NCBI GenBank assembly: GCA_032718565.1
Contig: JAVGVS010000012.1
Span: 2,792,450 to 2,856,449 of the forward strand
Reading direction: 5' to 3'
Source: Distichodus sexfasciatus
Lineage: Eukaryota > Chordata > Actinopteri > Characiformes > Distichodontidae
Length of the DNA stretch: 64,000 nt
Shown here: positions 24,060 through 35,204 of the stretch, in pieces
Position numbering within the stretch: the stretch's first letter is position 1
How the letters are laid out: the number at the start of each line of letters is the position of its first letter
Notes under the pieces: generated by a model
The model's input: only the letters and a program-made list of their open reading frames with translations
Told to the model about the DNA's origin: nothing
Databases searched by the model: none
Position numbers and translations under genes: made by a program

Positions 24060-24500
24060 CGAGCAGTTCAGGAGTGTTTTCTGTTCGCTCTCTTCATTCC
24101 TTGTTGTTCGTTCCCAGATGGCCCACACTCTTTCATTAATTGGAGCTGAGGTGGGGGTTTGCGGGGGGACACACAATTTTCCCGCTGCGGAAAAATGCAC
24201 GGACGCAATTTGGCTAGGGTTATCCACATTTTTTTTCATCCCGCGCAACAGCAGGCTAATCACTCCGCAGAGCGACATAAGGTTCGTCTGGGGAAGTCGA
24301 GCACGGCAATCAGTAATCGCGGCAGACTCTGCAAACGCAGTATTCATACGCTCTTATCTGATGAACGCTAAAACGCCCCTCAACTTTAACCCTCCGTCGA
24401 GGACCAACAAAAGGCGACTGTGGGCAGGAGGAGTGACATTACTGAGCCGGTCGGGATCAACTCTTACCAAGAGAGACGCAGTGGAAGATTAGCGGCGAGT
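24060..24500. promoter_or_regulatory. non-repetitive block in intron 2, candidate conserved element
   Basis: Mixed composition, no simple repeats, with CATTAATTGG (24136-24145), GGCTAATCAC and TTCATACGCTCTTATCTGAT. Its long open frames have no recognisable domain. It is typical of what intronic enhancers look like, but only cross-species alignment could show this. Confidence 0.3.
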
Positions 24501-24719
24501 CAAAGCCACAGCTTCATGGGGAGGGCGATGGGGGAGAGCAGCGGGAGGGAACGCAGGGGCTGAAATGTGAGCTGGGCCGGATGGAGAGGTGGAGCGTCGG
24601 TATGTGTGGAGACCCCCAGGTGCACATTAAAAAGTTTCACACTTCACAGAACTGAGAAGCTGAGCAGAAAAATCTCCCACATATACAGGCTACGTAGATC
24701 CATGCTATACGTTGCACGC

Positions 24720-24746
24720 TTTCTCTCTCTCTCTCTCTCTCTCTCT
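24720..24746. repeat. CT microsatellite
   Basis: (CT)n of about 13 units, followed by a (GAAA)n run at 24826-24851. Confidence 0.9.
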
Positions 24747-24949
24747 TCTCACCTCTTCTGTTTCTCATTTTTAAGCTTTGTGTTTGTATTTCTCACATCC
24801 ACTCTTTCTAGCTCTCCCCTTTTGTCAAGAAAGAAAGAAAGAAAGAAAGAAACTGAGAGATGAAAGGAAAGAGGGGAGGAAGAAGGATCACGTGAGAGAG
24901 GAGAAACAGCTAGATAAAATGAGAGTGAATTAATAAGAGGAAGTGAGAG

Positions 24950-25745
24950 AATTTTATCTTGTATATTTCTGCCACGTCACTTTCTCTCGTCTGTCTTTTT
25001 TTGTTTCATTCTTTTATTTTCTCATGTGTTGACACCGCTCTCGTTCTTTGAGCCTCTTCCTTTTTCTCTCTTTCTTTTTTCACACATTAATTCCTTTCAC
25101 TCCCTTTCTCTAACTTATTTGTCCCTTTCCCTCTTAATCCTTCTCTGTCTTCTCACTTTCCTTTATTCCATACTCTTCCTTACTCTTCTCTTCATCACTT
25201 TTCTCTTTCTCTTTATTTCTCATTTTTCTTTCTTATTAATTTACTCTTATTTTTCCTACCTATTTCTCCTCTCTTACATTCCTTCTATTACTTCTTTCTT
25301 TCCTTTTATCTTACTTTGTTTCTTTTTAATTCACTCTTATTTTCTCATGCCCCTCTTTCTTTCTTTCTTTCTTTCTTTCTTATTCATTCACTCTTATTTT
25401 ATCGATCTATTTCTCTTTACATTAGCATTCTCTTTTCCATCGTTATTTATCTTTCTTTCCTTCTTTTTAATTCCCTGCAATTTTCTTGTGTCCATTTTCT
25501 TATTATCTCGCTCTTATTTTCTCTAGCTAACTCTCCTCACTTACATTATCATTCTTTCTTCCCTCTTTCTACTTCTTTCTTTCTTTTTAATTCCCTTCTA
25601 TTTTTTGTCCCTCGTTCACATTCCTTCTCTCACTTCTTTTTTTCTTTTGAAATCATTTTCTCGGACTTTCTCTCACTTGCTTTCATTTCCCTTACCATTC
25701 TTCTTTCTTTCCCTCTCTTTCTCTCTCTCTGTCTCTCGCCCTCCC
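24950..25745. repeat. long pyrimidine tract on the + strand
   Basis: About 800 bases of mostly C and T with TTTCTTTC runs (for example 25355-25380). Long Phe/Leu/Ser frames here are artefacts. Such tracts can form triplex DNA. Confidence 0.9.
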
Positions 25746-26060
25746 CACGTGTCTCTCCGGGGCCCGTAGAAGTGTAGCGTGAGTCTCGCTGTGGTGTGGT
25801 GTGGTGTGTGATTGTGGAGGCCGTGTGAGCAGCGTTTCCCACGTGTCCGGCTGCAGAACGGCGCTGGGCCTGAGCCGCGTTCATCTGAGCAGGAGTCGCT
25901 CCCCGGCCTGACAGCTCAATGGAGCCCACTGCGCTCACACAATGGCCTGATTGGTCCTCTTTCGGAGCGGCCGGGGGGCTGCCTCCCCCCTCTTTCACCT
26001 CCAGCAGTCGCCACGCAGGTGGACCACAAAGTCCTCTGATTCCATTGTGCAGCCGGGGCA
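25746..26060. other. GC-richer island between pyrimidine and purine tracts
   Basis: Contains GTGGTGTGGTGTGGTGTG (25790-25807), CpGs and GGAGCGGCCGGGGGGCTG. No coding evidence. Confidence 0.4.
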
Positions 26061-26089
26061 AAGCAGAGAGAGGGAGAGAGGGAGACAAA

Positions 26090-26226
26090 GAAGAAGAGTT
26101 TTCCATACTTTTTGGCCAACTAAACCCTGTTGTCTTGGGATAATTTGCTAATGAAGAAGAAAGGCAAATGGGAACCTTTGAGAGAGAGAAGGAGATACAG
26201 ATCAATAGAGAGAGAGAGAGAGAGAG

Positions 26227-26282
<56 letters not shown>

Positions 26283-26405
26283 GAAGAACAAAGAAATAGA
26301 AGAAGAAGAGTTTTCCCTAGTTTTTCTCCAACTGAACCCTGTCGTCCTGGAATAATTTGCTGATAAAAGAAATGACAAAAGGGGGCCATTTGAAAGACTG
26401 AGAGA
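26090..26405 (+). repeat. about 210-bp tandem duplication around GA/GAAA repeats
   Basis: AGAAGAAGAGTTTTCC..., CCTGTTGTCTTGGGATAATT at 26093-26150 recurs with substitutions at 26302-26360 (CCTGTCGTCCTGGAATAATT). Between them lie (GA)n at 26206-26230 and (AAGA)n at 26229-26280. Confidence 0.85.
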
Positions 26406-26769
26406 GCGAGTGAAAGAGAGAGAGAAGGAGAAAGAGAGATATTGAGAGTGAGAAAGAAGTTATAAAAATAGGTTAAAAATGTGTGTGAAGAGAAGGAGGA
26501 GGAGGAGAAGAGAAGAGGAGAGCGGGAAAAGTGACTGGGGTAGCGGGGAGGGAACGTGAGAAAAGGAGCAAAGAGAGGCTGGAAAATTGTAGAGGAATGC
26601 GTGCAGCGGCTTTGCGGGGTGCAGAATTTGGCGCCTAAAACTTGGCGTTGTCACGGCCGGTGCAGAGCCCGGTGTAAAAAATCAGCAAAAAGAAGAAGTT
26701 AAAAAAGCGAAAAGGCCGCACTGTGACGGACTGTGTTGGACGACTCGCATGGGAACAATATGCTCCAGT

Positions 26770-26789
26770 GCATTCATACGCATGTAGAT

Positions 26790-26820
<31 letters not shown>

Positions 26821-27157
26821 TGACTGATAGAGGGAGGGTGAGGAATAAAAATCTGAAAGAAAAAAGAAAGGACAGAGGGAAAGTGGGAGGAGTGAGAAAG
26901 AGAGGCTTTCAGATGAGAAAAAGACGGAAAAGAGAAAGACAAACAGACAAGAAAGCAGAGACAGAGACAGAGAGAGAGAGAAACAGACAGGAGCAGAGTG
27001 GGATGAATGAGACAGGAGAAATTAAGAAAAAGAGGGATGGGGAAAGACAGAGAGAAAAAAGAAAGGACAGGGAGAGTTGGAGTGACTTACAGAGGTGGGG
27101 AAAGAGAGGCATAGCAAAAGACAGAGGGAGAGAGAGAGAGAGATATGAGGAAAAGAT
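26770..27157. repeat. GA-rich purine tract
   Basis: (GA)n at 26788-26812 and degenerate GAGAAAGACAGA words. Continues into the minisatellite to the right. Confidence 0.85.
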
Positions 27158-27830
27158 GAGGGATGGAGGGAGAGGGACGGAGGGGGAGAGGGATGGAGAG
27201 AGAGGGATGGAGGGAGAGAGGAATGAGGGAGAGGGATGAAGAGAGAGAGGGATGGAGGAAGAGGGATGGAGAGAGAGGGATAGAGGGAGAGGGATGGAGA
27301 GAGAGGGATGGAGGGAGAGGGATGGAGAGAGAGGGATGGAGAGAGAGGGACAGAGGGTGAGGGATGGAGGGAGAGAGAAATGAGAGAGAGGGATGGAGAG
27401 AGAGATGGAGGGAGAGGGATGGAGGGAGAGATGAATGAGGGAGAGGGATGGGGGAGAGGGATGGAGAGAGAGGGATGGAGGGAAAGAGGAATGAGGGAGA
27501 GGGATGGAGGGAGAGGGATGGAGAGAGAGGGATAGAGGGAGAGGGATGGAGAGAGGGATAGCGGGAGAGGAATGGAGAGAGTGGGATGGAGGGAGAAAGG
27601 AATGAGGGAGAGGGATGGAGGGAGAGAGGAATGAGAGAGAGGGATGGAGAGAGAGGGATGGAGGGAGAGGGATGGACAGAGGAATGAGAGAGAGGGATGG
27701 AGGGAGAGGGATGGAGAAAGGGATGGAGAGAGGAATGAGAGAGAGGGATGGAGAGAGAGAGGGATGGAGGGAGGGATGGAGAGAGGGATGGAGGGAGAGG
27801 GATGGAGAGAGAGAGGGATGGAGGGAGAGT
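27158..27830. repeat. GAGAGGGATGGAG minisatellite
   Basis: Units GAGAGGGATGGA with 12-18-base spacing variants (GAGAGAGGGATGGAGG, GAGAGGAATGAGG) repeat some 40 times. Frames on both strands give Glu/Arg/Gly or Ser/Pro/Leu repeats and are not genes. Confidence 0.95.
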
Positions 27831-28215
27831 CCAGCATTTAAATGAAGGTGTGCAAATAGAGGCGGGTGTCAGCTGACAGGAATAAGGCTGCTGTTAGCAG
27901 CGCGGCTGGAAGGTAATTTGCCGATAGCGCGTCTTTGTGCGGCGCTGATAAGATGCTCATTCCGCCGCTCGCGCTCACACACCTGTGATAACAGCTTGTG
28001 GACCCTAATTGAAAATGTGCTTCAGAATGGATTTTCACTTTTCTATCCCCCATCCCTCGCTCCCTCCCTCCACTCCATCCCTCCTTCTTACTGACGCCGG
28101 TGCTCAGCAGCCTGGGCTCGTGCTTTACTCCTGCGGGAGGGGGAATATCCTCCACAGATACAAAGTCCGTCCAGTCTGTGTGTGTGGGTGTGTGTGCGCT
28201 TATTAGCACTTTCTT
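27831..28215. other. unique sequence, nothing recognised
   Basis: Non-repetitive, with GCGCGTCTTTGTGCGGCGCT near 27927, between the purine array and the next pyrimidine tract. Confidence 0.4.
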
Positions 28216-28616
28216 TTTATTTTTAATTCCCTCCGATTGTCCCTTCCCTTCATTTCTCCTCCCTCCCATTCTTTCTCTCACTTGGTTCCCTTAGTTTCCT
28301 CTTTCATTCTTTCTCTTTTTTCTTTCTTACTCCCTCTCTTTTTTATCTAGTCATCTTCCACTCTTCCACGTCTTCTCTCACTTCTCACTCTCTTATTCCT
28401 AGTATCTTTATTATTCCTTTCCCTACTCGCCTTCATTCTCTTTCTTTCTTTCTTTCTTTCTTAACTTATTCTTATTTTCTTCTCTTACACACCTTCTCTT
28501 ACTTCTCACTCTCTTTTATTACATTTTTCTTTCTTTCTTTCTTTCTGTCTTAACTTATTCTTATTTTCTTCTCTTACACACCTTCTCTTACTTCTCACTC
28601 TCTTTTATTACATTTT

Positions 28617-28679
<63 letters not shown>

Positions 28680-28905
28680 GTCTTAGTAATTCCCTTTGTG
28701 ATTTTTCTGTTTCTCCTTCCATTCATTTTCTTACTTCTGACTTACTGTTATTCCCTTTTTCTTTTTCTGTTACATACCTTGTTTTACTTCTTCCTTTCTT
28801 TTTCATTCCTTTAATTCCAATTTTCCTTTAGTTCCAATTTTCTTGTAGTCTTCTTTCACATTACTTCTCTCACATTCCTTCTTTGACTTTCTTTCTTTTA
28901 TTATA
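28216..28905. repeat. pyrimidine tract with CTTT array and internal duplication
   Basis: (TTTC)n at about 28440-28460, 28527-28545 and 28617-28679. The segment AACTTATTCTTATTTTCTTC...TTTTATTACATTTTTC is present twice (28462 and 28551). Low complexity. Confidence 0.92.
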
Positions 28906-28960
28906 CGTACGGATATTATTTTACATACGTGTGTGCGTATGTGTGTGTGTGTGAGAGAGA

Positions 28961-29240
28961 GAGTGGCCATGTATTTATCGCATTGTGGGGACCTTTTTGT
29001 CCCCTAAAATCACTTTGATCTGTTATCTATTTTTGACCTTTGTGGGGACATTTGAGAGGTCCCCATGAGGAGAAATGACTTTATAGAAAATGTGCTTGTT
29101 TAATTTGAGAAACTAAAAGAGGTAAAAGATGTGCTTTTGGTTACTGAGGTTAAGGTTAGGTGTAGGTGTAAAATTATGTATTTTAGTCATTATGGGAGGC
29201 TATGGAAGGACCTCATAAAGATAGTAATACAAGACTGTGT
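28961..29240. repeat. dispersed repeat flanked by GT arrays (TGTGGGGACC family)
   Basis: Between (GT)n blocks at about 28938-28952 and 29237-29253. Contains TTGTGGGGACCTTTTTGTCC, GTGGGGACATTTGAGAGGTC and GAAGGACCTCATAAAGATAG. Sequences with these words beside GT repeats are common in teleosts; the family is not named here. Confidence 0.5.
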
Positions 29241-29655
29241 GTGTGTGTGTGTGAGAGTGTATAAGGGGGCTAATTCCGGAGCTCTGTGCGTGCGTATGTG
29301 TGTGTATGTGGCTGTGTGTGTGTGTGTGTGAAAGGGAGAGCGAGGATCATTGCTCATGGAAGTGTCAGTGAGGTGGCAGGCGTGTGATCAGTCTTATTAA
29401 TGAAATCATTGATCACTTGATGGGACTCATAATCAACTGTTTCTACACTCCACACTCTGTTCTGCTGTTTCCCCTACACTGACTCCCCCACACACACACA
29501 CACACACACACACTCTACTTTCAGATTTTCTGCCACACACACACAATATCCTCTCTCTTTCACTTTTTTCTGTCTCTATTTCCAGACCATCACTTAAATG
29601 CCGGTCAGAGAATCCCGGGGATGGCTGTGAGTGTGATTATGTGAGTATGAAACCC

Positions 29656-29774
29656 TGTGCTGTTGGGCGCCTGCCCAGGGAGCCAGGTTCGCCTTATGCC
29701 TGTAAGTTCCCGACAGGCTCTTGCCCCCGCTGACTCGATTAGGGACTAGCGGTTCAAAAATGAATGAATGAATA
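29656..29774 (+). mobile_element. V-SINE 3' fragment
   Basis: GCTGTTGGGCGCCTGCCCAG, TAAGTTCCCGACAGG, TTAGGGACTAGCGGTTC and an AATGAATGAATG tail. 5'-truncated and diverged. Confidence 0.8.
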
Positions 29775-29970
29775 GTTAGAGGTGAAATAAGTCATCGAGC
29801 CGTTACACTTGTAATGTTTGTGAGAGTGACCTGACTGAGGGAAACCTTGTGAAATGTTGAAAGCAGGAATGGACGGCAACTGCACTTCCTGTCCGAAAGG
29901 CTTCTTCAGTTTTGAGTTCCAGTTAGGCCAGGTATCCCCACCAGATTTTTAGAACTTAGCCTTTCAGATG

Positions 29971-30165
29971 AGTGATTATTTGTCATTGTGAACATAGCAA
30001 TCAAGACGCACAAAGTGCAACAGAAGGAGCAAGACTTCTGCATTTGACCCATCCATGAAGGAGTAGTATGCAGGATGACATAAGGTGCACCCAGGAGCAG
30101 TGCTAGATCGTACCTTGCCTATGAGTACCTCAGCAGTACCTTACTGGTGTGGATTTGAACCAGCA
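29971..30165 (-). mobile_element. tRNA-headed SINE, tail half; merges into the minisatellite
   Basis: AGTGATTATTTGTCATTGTG, CACAAAGTGCAACAG, TTTGACCCATCCATGAAGG and CTTGCCTATGAGTACCTCAG follow the SINE order. After the GGATTTGAACC B-box region the sequence goes into repeated units instead of the tRNA head. Confidence 0.85.
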
Positions 30166-32160
30166 ACCAATAGTAACCCAGCAGTACCTTTACTGGTGTG
30201 GGATTCGAACCGGCAACCAGTAGTAACTCAGCGGTACCTTTACTGGTGTGGTATTCGAACCGATAAATCCGCCAGTAACTCAGCAGATTCGGGAACCGCA
30301 AACCAATAGTAACTCAGCGGCAATTTTACTGGTGTGGGATTCAACCGCAACCAATAGTACCTCAGTGCGGTAATTTACTGGTGGATTCAACCGCAACCAA
30401 CAGTACTCAGCGGTACTTTTTACTGGTGTGGTATTAACCGCAAACCAATAGTCACTCAGTTAAGATCTCCAACCGCAACCAATAGTGCCTCAGCGTAATT
30501 TTTACTGGTGTGGATTCGAATCAAACAACAGTAATTTCGCGTACTCTTACTTGTGATATTCAAATCGCAACCAGTCACTTAGCAGATTCGAACCGCGGCA
30601 ACCAATAGTACCAGCGTACCTTTACTGGTGGTATTCAACCGGCAACCAATAGTACCTCAGCGGTACCCTTACTGGTGTGGTATTCGAACCGGCAACCAAT
30701 AGTAACTCAGCGGATTCGAACCGGCAACCAATAGTAACTCACGTATCTTTACTGCGGATCGAACTGCAAACTGGCCGCAACTCATTGATTCGAAATCCGG
30801 CAAATCATAGTACCAGCGGTACCTTTACGTGGGATCGAAACCAGCAACCAGTAGTAACTCAGCGGTATTTTATTGGTGTGGGGATTCAACCACAACCAAT
30901 AGTACCAGCGGCCTTTACTGGTGTGGCATTCAACCGCAACCACGCTGATTCGAAATGGCGGCCATTAAAACCTCAGCGTACCTTTACTGGTGTGATTCAA
31001 CCAGCAACCAATAGTAACTCACGGTATTCACTGGTGATTCAACCGGCAACCAATAGTAACTCATTGACTAACCGGGCAACCAATAGTACTCAGCGGTATT
31101 CTTATTGGTGTGGGATTCAACCAGCAACCACAATAGTACCTCAGCGGTACCTTTACTGGTGTGGTATTCGAACCGGCAACCAATAGTCACTCAGCGGATT
31201 CGAACTGGCAGCCAATATTAACCTCAGGGTACCTTTACTGGTGTGGGATTCGAACCAGCAACCAATAGTACCTCAGCGGTACCTTTACTGGTGTGGTATT
31301 CGAACCGGCAACCAATAGTAACTCAGTGGTACCTTTACTGGTGTGGTATTCGCCAACCAGCAAATCAATAGTAACTCAGCGTACCTTTACTGGTGGGATT
31401 CGAACTGGCAACCAATAGTAACTCAGCGCACTTTACTGGTGTGGGAATTCGAACTGGCAAATCAATAGTAACTCAGTGGTACCGGTTGGTGGTATTCGAA
31501 TTCAGCCACCAATAGTACCTCAGCGTACTTTACTGGTGTGGTATTCAACTGGCGCATCAATAGTACTCAGCGGCACTTTACCGTGGTATTCGAACCAGCA
31601 ACCAATAGTAACTCAGCGGATTCGAACCGGCAACCAATAGTAACTCAGCGGTATCTTGTACTGGTGGTATTCAACCGCAACCATTAATAGTAACTTGAAG
31701 TGGGTACCACGGTGGTGGCTCAACCGCAAATCATTAGTAACTCAGCGGGCATTTTATTGGTGTAAGATCAACTGAAAACCATTAAAATCTCTCAGCGGTA
31801 ATTTTACTGGTGTGGTGTACGAACCGGCAACCAATAGTACCTCAGCGGTACCCTTACTGGTGTGGTATTCAAACCGGCAACCAATAGTAACTCAGCGGTA
31901 CTACTGTGGTATTCGAATCACCAATATACCTCAGCGGTAATTTTACTGTGTGGTGTATGAACCGGCAACCAATAGTAACTCAGCGGTACCTTTACTGGTG
32001 TGGTATTCGAACTGGCAACCAATAGTAACTCAGCTTACTCTTTATTGGTGTGGTATTCAACTGGCAACTGCTGCAACTCAGCGGGTACCTTTTACTGGTG
32101 TGGATTCAACTGCAAATCAATAGAACTCTCAGCGTACTCTTTTTCCGCTTCTGGGACTGG
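30115..32160. repeat. 2-kb minisatellite of about 50-bp units derived from the SINE
   Basis: Unit: CTCAGCGGTACCTTTACTGG, TGTGGTATTCGAACCGGCAA, CCAATAGTAA. The first half is the SINE's own GTACCTCAGCGGTACCTTTA-(B box) segment. About 40 units with many small deletions. Some units keep the exact reversed pol III B box GGATTCGAACC (for example 30201-30211 and 31246-31256). Open frames are repeat artefacts. Confidence 0.92.
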
Positions 32161-32224
32161 AAACTGGCTAGCTCAACACGGGCCAACTCCTCAACCGCCT
32201 TCCATTCCAAACCTGAAAGTAAAG

Positions 32225-32399
32225 GTGAGAATGTTTGTAATAGGAACACAGCAATCAAGACGTGCACACAGCGCACTACAATGTAAATGACCTTCAGCAG
32301 CGTGGGGATCATTCTGTTTGCGAGTACCTCAGTAGTACTTTATCGTGCGGACCCAAATTGGGACCTTAACACATGCCAATCCCCTAACTGTTACACTCA
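32225..32399 (-). mobile_element. decayed tRNA-headed SINE to the right of the minisatellite
   Basis: GTGAGAATGTTTGTAATAGG, CACAGCGCACTACAATG, GAGTACCTCAGTAGTACTTT and ACCTTAACACATGCCAATCC keep the family order with heavy substitution and gaps. It has a tail of its own, so it looks like a second insertion and not the missing half of the 29.97-kb copy. Confidence 0.7.
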
Positions 32400-33035
32400 G
32401 TATCTCAAGAAGTTTCCTGAAGATTAATGTGTCCCTCGCTTACTGAGAGCCTGCAAAATCGATCCAGGATGTTGACAGGGATAGCACCCGGAGCAGTTTG
32501 TTTCTTATTGCCCGCCCAGGGGTCCAGCAGGGGTCAGACATACTGCTCCTACTTCTGCCTCTGCCCTCCTCCTCCTTCCTGTAATTCTTTTCCTCCTTAC
32601 ACACTCACTTCAACCGCACTCTAAAAACCGGTGCTGCGAGCGTTCTCCGGCTCTTTCTGGGAGCCTATTTCCTGCAGCAGCAGGCGACTGGCACGAGTGC
32701 AGCCTGGACGTTGATCTGATCAGGCCTGGCTGGTAGCGGGGCCCTCGGCGAGTATGCCCATGCCTATGCCTATCATACACACAGCCACCTTCGTCTCTGC
32801 AGTCAGTCTATCCAGAAGGCCACCTTCACACAGCGAGACGCTGAAGCGTGGCCCAGGAGGCCGTGTTAGCTTAGAAAGCAGAAAACAGAAAACAGAAGTT
32901 TGAGCTTCTTTCTACCCGTCAGGTCTCTCTCTCTCTCTGTGAGATGCTCAGCTGAGGTTTGGGGAGTTTTGTTTTTTTATTATTTTGTTTTTTGTCTTTA
33001 GTCTCCAAGGCCCAGGATTGCATTAAAGGCTTGTT
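32400..33035. other. unique sequence, nothing recognised
   Basis: No repeat family or coding frame identified; ends in (CT)n near 32925-32940. Confidence 0.4.
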
Positions 33036-33860
33036 TAACCTCTCTGTCTCAAAGTTCTGTCTGTCCATCATGCTCTCCTTCCCTGTTTCTCTCATCGCTT
33101 TTTTTTCTATTCTATTATTCTGCTTTCTTGCTCTTCTGTCTCCTTCCTTTCTCTAACTCTCCCCCTATTATCTTTCTTTTTTCTTTCTTTATTCCATTTT
33201 ATTTTATATCATTATTTCTCTTTTTACACACCTTCCCCTTACTTCTCACTTTCTTTATTCCCTTCATCCGATTTCATTCTTCCTCAGTCTTTACTTTCTC
33301 TCTCTCTGTGTTTCTCCCCTCATAATTTTTCCTTCTTTTCTTATACACCTTTGTTTTTCACTTCTCACTTTTTATTTAGCCCCTTCCACCGTTCTTTTTT
33401 CTTTTTTTTTTTCTTTTTCTTATTTCATTCACTTTCATTTTATATCACTTCATTTCTCCCGCCTAACCAACTTCTCTTACTCCTCACTTTCTTTACAAGC
33501 ATTTTTGTTCGCTTTCTTTCTTTCTTTTTTTTCTTTCTTTTTTAATTCAATTCATTTTATATCACTATTTTCCTCCCACACACCTTCTTCATTTCGTTTC
33601 TTTTTATTACGCTCTTTTATTATTAATCTTGACGATTAGTGATTTTTTTTTCTATTTCTCCTATCTTGCTATACCTTCCCTACTTCTCTCTGCTGGCTTT
33701 TTCTCCTAGCATCATCCTGTCTTTTTAGAATTTTTCCATTTTTTTCTGAACTGTCCTGCATGTGCACATGTATTTCTTGCCCCTTCTTCTTACCCTCTTT
33801 TATTCCATCTCTTTATCTCCTCTTTCTCTGCCTTCTCCCTCCCCCCCTCTCATCCTCTTT
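33036..33860. repeat. third long pyrimidine tract of intron 2
   Basis: Mostly C/T with TTTCTTTC and T runs (33400-33420, 33508-33545). Phe/Ser/Leu frames are artefacts. Confidence 0.88.
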
Positions 33861-34560
33861 CACTGCACTGCACGGCCCAGATCAAAGAGTCTAAAACTGT
33901 GGCAATGATTTGTACTGACTGATTAGAAACAGAAGCCTCTTTCTCTCCCTCCCTCTTTCTCTCATCCAGCTCTTAACTACAGCTCAGTACTGCCCAGTGG
34001 GCGTCACACGCCCTGATTCTGGCCACACGCGTACGGAAAGTTACTAAAAGGCCTCACGGCTGTCAGTCAGGCTGTCTCCCACCACGCAGAGGGAAGCGAT
34101 GGAGTTGCCATGCGTATCCGGCCTCGTCTGGCTCCGCCAGCTTTGTTGTTGTCTTTCTATCGATAAAGTTTGAATTGTAATTGTTGCCCGCCTTCTTGTT
34201 GTTGTACGGGCGCGTCGCATCATCACGGTGACGGCAGAGAAGTTTAGCGAGCGGAGGACGGCAGGTTATCTTCGACACGGCAAGAGAGGAAACCTAACGG
34301 TATTCCTCTTTGTTTTACTAATCAATGATGTTGCTCCGTTAACGCAATAGCCAATAGTAGACCATCGTACTCCGTAAGACGCCATTGATTCCATCAGATC
34401 AGAATCATAGGACTGAAGAGGATTCAGAAGAGGGTGAGATACTAAACAAAAAATGAACTGATATTCAGAACCTCTAATTAAGGTGGTCTTCCTGGGTCGG
34501 TTATTTCAGTTAGTTTTGAATTATGGGGTTTTATTGCATGGCCATGAATCCTTTTTAATT
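33861..34560. other. unique sequence, candidate regulatory block
   Basis: 33960-34300 is mixed and CpG-bearing (GGCGCGTCGCATCATCACGG at 34208-34227), without repeat marks. Nothing decisive. Confidence 0.3.
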
Positions 34561-34564
34561 TGTG

Positions 34565-34964
34565 ATAATGTTGCACTGATAAGGGACAACACGAATTTTG
34601 GATTCTTCAAAATATCCACCATTAGCAGCTATTACAGCTCTGCATAATTCAAGCATCCGAGCTGTCAATGAACCAATCAATTGTTGTGCTTATTATAAAA
34701 AGGACCCAAAAATCTTTGCAAAAAACCTGGGGCCAAGCTTAAAGTTCAGTAACCACAGACATCACAGCTGCAAAGGGTCATGTCTGACTTCTTGATATGT
34801 ATATATACAAGCACATTATTTAATCAAAATAAAAATGATTATTGCTGGTATCCAAAGGATAATGTTAAGTTTATTTAATGTATTTGCACCAAAAATGATG
34901 AGATTTATGCTGATATCGCCCAAAACCCCACTTTGCCAGGGCGCTTCCAAACTTTTTAGAGGCA

Positions 34965-34972
<8 letters not shown>
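34565..34972. mobile_element. probable Tc1-like non-autonomous element remnant
   Basis: Ends TCCAAACTTTTTAGAGGCAG before a TA microsatellite, a typical fish Tc1-type terminal sequence, and contains ATATCCACCATTAGCAGCTA, a word set seen in such elements. The left end is not resolved and no transposase frame remains. Confidence 0.45.

Positions 34973-35000
<28 letters not shown>
34966..35000. repeat. TA microsatellite
   Basis: (TA)n of about 16 units directly beside a Tc1-like end, a favoured TA target. Confidence 0.95.
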
Positions 35001-35003
<3 letters not shown>

Positions 35004-35204
35004 AAATTCCGTTAATAATTTCTCCAGTCTGTGTTCATGTACTGTCCCTTAAAAAAACACTACCGTGTGTGTAGTCACGTGACTCCACCACATCCAGTCA
35101 TTTTAAAATCAATTAAAAACTTTTGTTAGAAAATTTAACGCCAGCTGGAGTTGAGCATTTTTATTCCAGAGAATTGCAAAACAAAACAAAAATGCTCATT
35201 CAGT

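Noticed and set aside
24048..24492. Overlapping open frames on both strands in the unique block
   Set aside because: Neither shows a domain, splice signals or codon bias; more likely non-coding.
25026..25526. 166-codon Phe/Leu/Ser frame resembling membrane segments
   Set aside because: Hydrophobicity comes from the TTTCTT pyrimidine tract.
27022..27837. 271-codon Ser/Pro/Leu frame on the minus strand
   Set aside because: Complement of the GAGAGGGATGGAG array; low complexity.
30677..31186. 169-codon frame with a repeated peptide (TGVxxxPATNSN), suggesting a repeat protein
   Set aside because: The peptide repeat is a direct read of the SINE-derived minisatellite, with frame changes between units.
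30115..32160. CRISPR-like array
   Set aside because: Units are contiguous with no unique spacers, and the DNA is eukaryotic.
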